Shown: in pieces, positions 1 through 5,300 of the stretch | How the letters are laid out: the number at the start of each line of letters is the position of its first letter | Position numbering within the stretch: the stretch's first letter is position 1 | Assembly: GCA_944358665.1 (NCBI GenBank) | Contig: CALVRP010000053.1 | Location: forward strand, 1-5,300 | DNA length: 5,300 nucleotides | Source: an uncultured Bacilli bacterium | Lineage (GTDB): Bacteria > Bacillota_I > Bacilli_A > RF39 > UBA660 | Direction: 5' to 3' | The notes under the pieces: model-generated | Told to the model about the DNA's origin: nothing | The model's input: the letters and a program-made list of their open reading frames with translations, nothing else | Database searches by the model: none | Position numbers and translations under genes: made by a program

Positions 1-2435
1 AAATAATAAAAGAGGAGGCCCCACAGTATATTATTGTAGCTTTTGATAAAGGTAAAACTTTTAGACATGATAAATATGAAAGCTATAAAGACGGTAGAGT
101 AGAAACTCCAAATGAACTTAAAATTCAATTTCCAGTCGCTAAAAAGCTCTTAACGGCAATGGGAATAAAATATTATGAAATAGATAATTTTGAAGCGGAT
201 GATATAATTGGAACATTTAGTAAGTATTGTGATCATAATGATTATAAAGGTTTAATTGTTAGTAGCGATAAAGATTTATTACAATTAATTAATGAGGACG
301 TTGATATTAAATTATTAAAGCAAAAAGATTACATTCGTTATAATTTAGAAACGTTTAGAGATGATTATGGGATCCAGCCAATTAATATTATTGATCTCAA
401 AGCTTTAATGGGTGATAGTAGTGATAATATTCCAGGTGTTAAAGGTGTGGGAGAAAAAACAGCTTTAAAACTTCTTCATGAATATAAAACCTTAGATGGT
501 ATATACGAAAATATAGATAAAATAAAAGGAAAGTTACAAGAAAAGTTAATCAATGACAAAGATAATGCTTATATGAGTTATGATCTGGCCACTATTGTAA
601 CTGATGTACCACTAGAAATTCAATTAGAAGATACTAAATATTTAGGCGAAAATTTAGATGAATTAAATAAATTATATGAGGATTTAGAGTTTTATTCATT
701 TTTAAAGAAAAAACAAAAAAGAGAAGAAAAATTAGAAGTTAAAATAATCAATAATATAAATGAGATTAATATAAGTGGAGACTGTGCGATTTATTTAGAA
801 GTTTTAGGAACTAATTACCATACTGCCGAAGTTTTAGGTATGGGTGTTTATAATAATGAAAACAGTATATATATTCCATTAGATGTTTTAAAACAAAATC
901 CTAAATTTTTAACCGGGAATATAAAATATACTTACGATTTAAAGAAGTTAATTGCTTCTTTAAAGTATCAAGGTATTAATATTCAAAATGTAGTTTTCGA
1001 CTCTTTTGTCGCTTCTAGTTTACTCGATTATAATGTCAAAGATGATATTGCCTATTTAGCTGGTGAATTAGGTTATAGTATTCCTTTTTATGAAACTGTT
1101 TATGGTAAAAATAAAAAATTACAGGCTCCTGAAATTAAAGTTATTGCGGAAAATGTGACTATGAAAGCTAAATTTATTTACGAAACAAAAGAGTTCTTAA
1201 TGAAACGCATTAAAGATGAAAATATGTATGAATTATTTACAGAAATTGAAATGCCACTTGTCCCAGTATTAGCAGACATGGAATATACTGGAGTTTGTGT
1301 AAATAAAGACATTTTATTAGAAATAAGTGAAAAAATAAAATTGAAATTAGAATTATTAACAAAAGATATTTATAATTATGCTGGTGAAGAATTTAACATT
1401 TCATCGCCTTTACAATTATCTAATATTTTATTTGAAAAATTAAATTTACCACACAGTAAAAAAACAGCTAGTGGTTATTCTACTTCTGCTGAAGTTTTAA
1501 ACAAATTAAAAGATGTTCATCCGATTATTAATTTGATTTTAGATTATCGAACCTTATCTAAAACATATAGTAATTATGCGGTGGGGTTATTAAATTATAT
1601 AAAAGATAATCGTATTCATACGAGCTACACTCAAAATTATACTAGAACGGGAAGACTTTCTTCAGTTGAACCCAATTTACAAAATATTCCAATTAAAGAA
1701 GGACATGGTAGAGAGATCAGAAAAGCCTTTGTTCCAGCGGGTGACTATATTCTTAGTGCTGATTATTCGCAGATTGAGCTTCGTATTTTAGCGCATATTG
1801 CTGATGTTCCAGCTTTAGAAAAAGCGTTTAATGATGGAAAAGATATTCATGCCAAAACAGCTAGCGATATTTTTCATGTTCCACAAGACCAAGTTACATC
1901 TAATATGCGAAGAATAGCTAAAGCCGTTAATTTTGGAATTATTTATGGTATAAGTAGTTTTGGCCTTGCGCAGAATTTAAATATTCGGCCTAAAGAAGCT
2001 AAAGAATTTATTGATACCTACTTATATACTTATCCTGGTATAAAAGATTATATGGATAATATTGTTAAAACTGCAAAAGAACAAGGTTATGTTCACACAC
2101 TTTTTAATCGAAAAAGAAATATACCTGAGTTAAGTAATACTGTATATACTATTAGACAAAGTGGAGAAAGGATTGCTTTAAATACGCCAATACAAGGAAC
2201 CAGTGCGGATATAATTAAACTTGCAATGGTTAAAGTATTTAATGCTTTAAAAGAAAATAATTTAAAGAGTAAAATGATTTTGCAAGTTCATGATGAATTA
2301 ATTTTTGACGTTTATAAAGATGAACTTGAGACTTTAATTGCTATAGTTAAAGATGTTATGGAAAATGTTTATAAACTAGAAGTACCACTTAGAGTTGATA
2401 TAAATTATGGTGCAAATTGGTATGACGCAAAATAA
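1..2435 (+). CDS. polA: DNA polymerase I (PolA), 5'-truncated by the window edge
   Basis: Family A DNA polymerase that fills gaps and removes RNA primers and damaged strands. The frame is open from position 3 and reads as PolA upstream of the ATG at 159 (FDKGKTFRH at about 45-71), so that ATG is internal. By comparison with remembered Bacillus PolA, about 45 codons are missing; 810 are visible. Numbering from the codon at 3: the 5'-nuclease has EADDIIGT (64-71), SSDKD (87-91), GDSSDN (137-142) and the helix-hairpin-helix IPGVKGVGEKTA (143-154). The central 3'-5' exonuclease fold (about 250-400) has lost most metal ligands. The polymerase domain has TGRLSS (549-554), motif A DYSQIELR (587-594), motif B RRIAKAVNFGIIYG (636-649, with Phe at the sugar-selecting position) and motif C QVHDEL (761-766). 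It ends in WYDAK like Bacillus-type enzymes. No frameshift is seen. I see no terminator after the gene. Confidence 0.97.
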   Translation, partial: IIKEEAPQYIIVAFDKGKTFRHDKYESYKDGRVETPNELKIQFPVAKKLLTAMGIKYYEIDNFEADDIIGTFSKYCDHNDYKGLIVSSDKDLLQLINEDVDIKLLKQKDYIRYNLETFRDDYGIQPINIIDLKALMGDSSDNIPGVKGVGEKTALKLLHEYKTLDGIYENIDKIKGKLQEKLINDKDNAYMSYDLATIVTDVPLEIQLEDTKYLGENLDELNKLYEDLEFYSFLKKKQKREEKLEVKIINNINEINISGDCAIYLEVLGTNYHTAEVLGMGVYNNENSIYIPLDVLKQNPKFLTGNIKYTYDLKKLIASLKYQGINIQNVVFDSFVASSLLDYNVKDDIAYLAGELGYSIPFYETVYGKNKKLQAPEIKVIAENVTMKAKFIYETKEFLMKRIKDENMYELFTEIEMPLVPVLADMEYTGVCVNKDILLEISEKIKLKLELLTKDIYNYAGEEFNISSPLQLSNILFEKLNLPHSKKTASGYSTSAEVLNKLKDVHPIINLILDYRTLSKTYSNYAVGLLNYIKDNRIHTSYTQNYTRTGRLSSVEPNLQNIPIKEGHGREIRKAFVPAGDYILSADYSQIELRILAHIADVPALEKAFNDGKDIHAKTASDIFHVPQDQVTSNMRRIAKAVNFGIIYGISSFGLAQNLNIRPKEAKEFIDTYLYTYPGIKDYMDNIVKTAKEQGYVHTLFNRKRNIPELSNTVYTIRQSGERIALNTPIQGTSADIIKLAMVKVFNALKENNLKSKMILQVHDELIFDVYKDELETLIAIVKDVMENVYKLEVPLRVDINYGANWYDAK

Positions 2436-2461
2436 AAAATAAAAAAAGTGTAAATAAAATG

Positions 2462-2489
2462 TTAAAAATTGTCATAGTTATGATATACT
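2462..2489 (+). promoter_or_regulatory. Candidate extended -10 sigma-A promoter for the DUF975 gene
   Basis: TATACT at 2484-2489 matches TATAAT at 5 of 6 bases and is preceded by TATG plus one base (2479-2483), the extended -10 element favoured in Bacillota. A weak -35, TTAAAA (2462-2467, 4 of 6), lies 16 bp upstream. Transcription would start near 2496, at the edge of the Shine-Dalgarno, giving a leader of about 17 nt. In sequence this A/T-rich, such matches also arise by chance. Readthrough from polA remains possible because no terminator separates them. Confidence 0.45.
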
Positions 2490-2495
2490 TATTAT

Positions 2496-2502
2496 AGGAG
2501 GG
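2496..2502 (+). promoter_or_regulatory. Strong ribosome binding site (AGGAGGG) of the DUF975 gene
   Basis: AGGAGGG is a near-perfect complement of the 16S rRNA 3' end. It ends 10 nt before the ATG at 2513 and fixes that codon as the start. It is the best Shine-Dalgarno sequence in the window. Confidence 0.85.
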
Positions 2503-2512
2503 AAGTAGAAGA

Positions 2513-3376
2513 ATGGAAAGGGTTAAATTAAAAAATCAAGCAAAAAAATCTTTAAAGGGAAAATTTACTCCTTTAATACTTAGCCTTCTTGTGTTTGTAA
2601 TAATTGGAACTGTTGGCTATATTTTAGATTTACTTTTTAATGTTAATTATTTATCTAGTTTATTTGTTATTGTGGCTTTAATCTTATTTGGAATGGGCTT
2701 TATTGATTCAGTAATGAAGGTAGCTCGTGGTAAAAAAGTTGAAGTTGATAATTTGTTCCAGCATACACATTTAGGATTAAAATATTTAATTATTGGACTT
2801 ATAGTTGCTTTAGTTATTGGTTTTTTAATACTACTATTAGCTATAGCTTATAAATCATTATCGACAGTTTTATTAAATGCTGGTAACATTAGTTTCTTAC
2901 CATATGCTATCTTGGTAATTACTGGATCAGTGTTATCAGTAGTGATTTTAGCATTTATTATTTATTTAGTAGTATCATTTTCACAAGTATATTTTATTTT
3001 AAATGATAAGCCTGAAGCGAAAATAGGGGATATCATTGTAGAAAGTTTTGATATGCTTGATGGATATCGTGCTGAATATATAATGCTTTGTTTAAGTTTC
3101 GTTGGCTGGTTTTTCTTAGGACTATTTACTTTCTGTATTTTATATTTATGGTTAATTCCATATATGATGGTAACACTTGTTAAATTTTATGATAAAATTA
3201 AAGAAAGATATAGTTATACTAAGCCACTAAAGGATGAAGAAGTTTTAGAAATGGAAAAAGAAGAAAAAAAACCAGCAGCTAATAAAACTTCTAAAAAAAG
3301 AACTAGTAAATCAGCATCAAGTAAAACAACAAAAAAAACAACAACTAAAAAAAGTAATACGAAGAAAACGGAATAA
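2513..3376 (+). CDS. DUF975-family integral membrane protein with a basic Lys/Thr/Ser-rich C-terminal tail
   Basis: A 287-residue polytopic membrane protein of unknown function. The N-terminus (MERVKLKNQAKKSLKGKF) has the family's usual form: a short basic amphipathic lead ending in SLKG before the first membrane helix. Hydrophobic segments lie at about 19-42, 47-68, 90-113, 128-161 and 188-222; the last two may each be a helical hairpin. The conserved DUF975 C-terminal pattern is clear: FILND near 161, ES.DMLDGYRAEY (177-189), LSFVGW (194-199), LWLIPY (212-217), then KFYD. From about 238 to 287 the protein is charged and low-complexity, with an acidic stretch (DEEVLEMEKEE) followed by Lys/Thr/Ser repeats that are probably cytoplasmic. 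Such a tail is not part of the domain as I know it. The gene has its own promoter and terminator and looks monocistronic. Family assignment comes from recalled motifs; no enzymatic residues are evident. Confidence 0.85.
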   Translation: MERVKLKNQAKKSLKGKFTPLILSLLVFVIIGTVGYILDLLFNVNYLSSLFVIVALILFGMGFIDSVMKVARGKKVEVDNLFQHTHLGLKYLIIGLIVALVIGFLILLLAIAYKSLSTVLLNAGNISFLPYAILVITGSVLSVVILAFIIYLVVSFSQVYFILNDKPEAKIGDIIVESFDMLDGYRAEYIMLCLSFVGWFFLGLFTFCILYLWLIPYMMVTLVKFYDKIKERYSYTKPLKDEEVLEMEKEEKKPAANKTSKKRTSKSASSKTTKKTTTKKSNTKKTE

Positions 3377-3387
3377 TTCCGTTTTTT
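3365..3387 (+). terminator. Intrinsic terminator overlapping the end of the DUF975 gene
   Basis: AAAACGGAA (3365-3373) pairs perfectly with TTCCGTTTT (3377-3385). The three-base loop TAA (3374-3376) is the stop codon of the upstream gene. The descending arm runs into six T (3382-3387), followed by more T-rich sequence. The stem has only three G-C pairs, flanked by A-T pairs, so it is short but has the canonical hairpin and U-tract form. It separates the DUF975 gene from the U32 unit downstream. Confidence 0.8.
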
Positions 3388-3447
3388 ATTTCATTTTAAT
3401 GTACAGCGAACTTAATAAAAATAATCATTTATAAAGAAAAAGGTTTA

Positions 3448-3476
3448 TTGACTATAATATAATAGTTTGCTAAAAT
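3448..3476 (+). promoter_or_regulatory. Near-consensus sigma-A promoter for the U32 gene pair
   Basis: TTGACT (3448-3453, 5 of 6 to TTGACA) and TAAAAT (3471-3476, 5 of 6 to TATAAT) are separated by exactly 17 bp. It sits just after a terminator and just before a gene, which adds weight. Initiation is expected near 3483, giving a leader of about 24 nt. The rest of the spacer (about 3388-3447) is A/T-rich, and I see no operator or riboswitch in it. Confidence 0.8.
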
Positions 3477-3493
3477 ATGGTGAGAAAAATGTT

Positions 3494-3503
3494 GGGAGAT
3501 GAG
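3494..3503 (+). promoter_or_regulatory. Ribosome binding site that decides the start of the first U32 gene
   Basis: GGGAGATGAG contains GGGAG (3494-3498), 8 nt before the ATG at 3507. The two upstream in-frame ATGs are excluded or poor: 3477 lies before the expected transcription start, and 3489 would have no room for a ribosome binding site on this transcript. Confidence 0.75.
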
Positions 3504-3506
3504 TTT

Positions 3507-4286
3507 ATGAATGCGGTGATTGTAAAAAGTGTAAAAGAAACTAAAGATCTTATTAAATATGTTGACGCTTATATTTTGCCTGTAAGAGATTTTAGTATTA
3601 ATTATCAAAATACCTTTACAATAGAGGAAATAAAAGAAATTCAACTTCTTGGTAAAGAAGTGTTTGTTATGGTTAATAAAAATATTCATGATAATGAACT
3701 AGAGTCTTTAGAAAGATTATTATTAGAACTTGAACCCCTAAAAATAAAAGGTATTTTCTTTTATGATATCGCGGTGTTAACTTTAAAAAACAAACATAAA
3801 TTAAAAACAGATTTAGTTTGGAGTCAAGAACATTTAACCACAAACTGGAAAACTATCAATTTCTGGTATGATAAAGGTGTAAAATATGCTTATCTTTCAT
3901 CTGAACTTACAAAAAAAGAAATTGATGAAATAAGTGGGCAGGCGAAAGCTGAATTATTTGTAAATGTTTTTGGCTATCAACCAATGTTTACGTCTCGTAG
4001 ACATTTAGTAAATAATTATTTAAAATACTTTCATATAAAAGATAAAAACAAAGATAAAAAAATATTTAAAGAAGAGAAAAGTTATCCAATTGTCGACAAA
4101 GAAGAAGGAACAACTGTTTACTCGGATTATGTTTTGAATGCAACTTCAGAAAAATTTAATGTTAAATATTTAGTATTTAATTCTTATTTAATTGACGATA
4201 TGGAAAAAGTTTTTATAAATAATGAATATAAAAAAGAAACAGGATTTTTATATAAAGAAACGATTTATAAGGTGAAGAAAAAATGA
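3507..4286 (+). CDS. Short U32-family (collagenase-like) protein without cysteines, YrrN/TrhP1-like
   Basis: A 259-residue soluble protein related to the U32 'peptidase' family, many of whose members are RNA- or ubiquinone-hydroxylation factors and not proteases. Its features follow the U32 barrel order: VFVMVNKNIHDNEL (52-65) matches VYVTVNIALHNIEL of the next gene, GIFFYD lies at 82-87, VWSQEHLTTNW (104-114) at the usual ST-Q position, and ELFVNVFGYQPMFTSRRHLVNNYL (149-172) replaces the U32 signature. The ending GFLYKETIYKV resembles the YrrN C-terminus as I recall it. The protein contains no cysteine, so the iron-sulfur ligands of canonical members are absent. It is shorter than B. subtilis YrrN (about 309 residues) and lacks the N-terminal PELLAPAG strand. 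A Lys-rich stretch (173-191) follows the signature. It is transcribed from the promoter at 3448-3476 and overlaps the next gene by ATGA, which suggests coupled expression. A role with the neighbour in tRNA uridine hydroxylation is inference. Confidence 0.8.
   Translation: MNAVIVKSVKETKDLIKYVDAYILPVRDFSINYQNTFTIEEIKEIQLLGKEVFVMVNKNIHDNELESLERLLLELEPLKIKGIFFYDIAVLTLKNKHKLKTDLVWSQEHLTTNWKTINFWYDKGVKYAYLSSELTKKEIDEISGQAKAELFVNVFGYQPMFTSRRHLVNNYLKYFHIKDKNKDKKIFKEEKSYPIVDKEEGTTVYSDYVLNATSEKFNVKYLVFNSYLIDDMEKVFINNEYKKETGFLYKETIYKVKKK
4269..4275 (+). promoter_or_regulatory. Ribosome binding site (AAGGTGA) of the second U32 gene
   Basis: AAGGTGA lies inside the last codons of the preceding gene, about 7-8 nt before the ATG at 4283. 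That ATG overlaps the upstream TGA stop as ATGA (4283-4286), the classic arrangement for translational coupling. Coupling itself is inferred. Confidence 0.7.
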
Positions 4287-5300
4287 AGAAACCAGAATTA
4301 TTAGCTCCAGCCGGCGATTTTAATAGGCTGAAAATAGCACTTTTGTATGGCGCAGATGCAGTATATATTGGTGGCGAATTTAATTTAAGAGCCAATGCTG
4401 ATAATTTTACTTTAGATGAAATAAAAAAAGGTACATTATTTGCTCATAAAATGCATAAAAAAGTATATGTCACAGTAAATATTGCGCTTCATAATATTGA
4501 GCTAGAAACAATAGAAGATTATTTAAAAAAACTTGATGAAATAGGCGTTGATGCAATTATTGTTAGTGATCCGACTATTGTAAAAATAGCTAAAGAAAAA
4601 ACAGATTTAGCTATCCATATTTCTACGCAAGCTTCAACGATAAATAAAGAATCAGTTAATTTTTGGGAAGAAATGGGTGCTGAAAGAGTTGTCTTGGCTA
4701 GAGAATGTACTAAAGAAGATATAACAGATATTAAGAATAATACTAACATAGAGTTAGAAGTTTTTATTCATGGTGCGATGTGTGCTTCCTATAGTGGACG
4801 ATGTGTTCTTTCCAATTATTTAACTAAAAGAGATTCTAATCGTGGTGGATGTAGTCAAATATGTCGCTGGGATTTTGATCTTTTAGAAGAAGGTAAAGCT
4901 TTAAAAGGTGAAAAACCATTTACTTTTTGTACTAAAGATTTATCACTAGCCCAGTATATTCCTGATTTGATGGAAATAGGTGTCCATAGTTTAAAAATAG
5001 AAGGAAGAATGCGTTCTAGTTATTATATTGCAACAGTTGTCAAAATTTACCGAAAAATAATTGATGATTTTTATCACAATAAAGAAAATTATGAATATAA
5101 TTTACAGGATGCAGGGACACTAAGAAGGTGTGCTAATAGAGATAATATACCACAATTTTTTAATGGCATTTATGATGAAACTGTCCAGTATTACAATGGA
5201 AGATTGGAAGTAACTAATCAAGATTTCTTAGGCATGGTTCTGTCATATGATGAAAAAACATCTTTAACTAAATTACAGCAACGAAATTATTTTAAACTTG
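4283..5300 (+). CDS. U32-family protein, YrrO/TrhP2-like, 3'-truncated by the window edge
   Basis: Canonical U32 protein; 339 codons are visible of an expected 410 or so. It opens with PELLAPAGDFNRLKIAL (4-20) and GADAVYIGG (23-31), the typical first strands of the barrel. The family signature follows at 159-178 (E.F.HGAMC....GRC.LS), then NYLTKRD..RGGCSQICRW to 196. Cys167, Cys174, Cys190 and Cys194 form the C-x6-C-x15-C-x3-C pattern expected to hold an iron-sulfur cluster. KIEGRMRS (238-245) is the conserved basic segment after it. From about 305 (QDFLGMVLSYDE and QQRNYFKL) the U32 C-terminal domain begins and is cut by the edge. Relatives named TrhP install 5-hydroxyuridine at the tRNA wobble position using prephenate. 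RlhA (23S rRNA C2501) is another U32 RNA hydroxylase, so the exact substrate is not settled. The YrrN-like partner directly upstream favours TrhP2. Confidence 0.9.
   Translation, partial: MKKPELLAPAGDFNRLKIALLYGADAVYIGGEFNLRANADNFTLDEIKKGTLFAHKMHKKVYVTVNIALHNIELETIEDYLKKLDEIGVDAIIVSDPTIVKIAKEKTDLAIHISTQASTINKESVNFWEEMGAERVVLARECTKEDITDIKNNTNIELEVFIHGAMCASYSGRCVLSNYLTKRDSNRGGCSQICRWDFDLLEEGKALKGEKPFTFCTKDLSLAQYIPDLMEIGVHSLKIEGRMRSSYYIATVVKIYRKIIDDFYHNKENYEYNLQDAGTLRRCANRDNIPQFFNGIYDETVQYYNGRLEVTNQDFLGMVLSYDEKTSLTKLQQRNYFKL

Noticed and set aside
159..161. ATG at 159 as the start of polA
   Set aside because: The frame stays open to the left edge and translates as conserved PolA 5'-nuclease sequence, so the true start is outside the window.
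2469..2474. TTGTCA as a -35 element upstream of the DUF975 gene
   Set aside because: It lies only 9 bp from TATACT and 15 bp from TATTAT, neither a good spacing. The extended -10 explanation fits better.
2436..2495. Terminator after polA
   Set aside because: No inverted repeat followed by a T tract is visible on the plus strand; the sequence is A-rich and unstructured.
3429..3689. Minus-strand 86-codon ORF
   Set aside because: It overlaps the promoter and start of the U32 gene, shows no recognisable motif, and is rich in Phe, Asn, Ile and Tyr as expected for the antisense of A/T-rich coding sequence.
4213..4395. Minus-strand 60-codon ORF across the junction of the two U32 genes
   Set aside because: Both strongly supported plus-strand genes cover it, and its translation is simply their antisense.
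4519..4749. Minus-strand 76-codon ORF with a hydrophobic look
   Set aside because: It lies wholly inside the canonical U32 gene. The apparent hydrophobicity is what the antisense of a Lys/Glu/Asp-rich A/T-rich gene gives.
3507..5300. Secreted protease or collagenase function for the U32 genes
   Set aside because: Neither protein has a signal peptide or a recognisable protease catalytic set. The family name is historical, and characterised bacterial relatives are largely hydroxylation factors.
1..5300. A novel defence system, mobile element or CRISPR array
   Set aside because: No spacer-repeat pattern, transposase, integrase, terminal repeats or defence-type domains are seen. The content is housekeeping-like on one strand with uniform base composition.

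Overview
The window is a very A/T-rich stretch of bacterial chromosome. All genes are on the plus strand with short spacers. No tRNA, rRNA, CRISPR array or mobile element is visible. The proteins resemble those of low-GC Bacillota (Bacilli-like lineages), notably a Bacillus-type DNA polymerase I and a YrrN/YrrO-like pair of U32 proteins. Every tryptophan codon I can read in the four genes is TGG, and TGA serves as a stop in the third gene. This argues against a Mycoplasma/Spiroplasma-type code and fits Erysipelotrichia, RF39-like or other standard-code low-GC relatives. The lineage is inference; no species can be named.

Layout. Positions 1-2435 hold polA, which enters from the left and lacks only about 45 N-terminal codons. 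It carries an intact 5'-nuclease, a degenerate 3'-5' exonuclease fold and an intact polymerase domain. A 77-bp spacer with a candidate extended -10 promoter and a strong ribosome binding site leads to a DUF975-type integral membrane protein (2513-3376). That protein ends in a long Lys/Thr/Ser-rich tail. Its gene is closed by an intrinsic terminator whose three-base loop is the stop codon itself. After about 60 bp of featureless A/T-rich sequence, a near-consensus sigma-A promoter (3448-3476) starts a new transcription unit of two U32-family genes. The first (3507-4286) is short and has no cysteines. The second (4283 to the right edge) is a canonical U32 protein with four conserved cysteines. 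The two overlap by ATGA.

How they fit together. polA does replication-linked gap filling and repair, and the DUF975 gene looks like an independent unit. The U32 pair matches the arrangement of B. subtilis yrrN-yrrO (trhP1-trhP2), implicated in tRNA wobble-uridine hydroxylation, so tRNA modification is the best inferred role. This is largely an ordinary housekeeping region. The points most worth a second look are the cysteine-free U32 partner, the terminator built around a stop codon, and the basic tail on the DUF975 protein.
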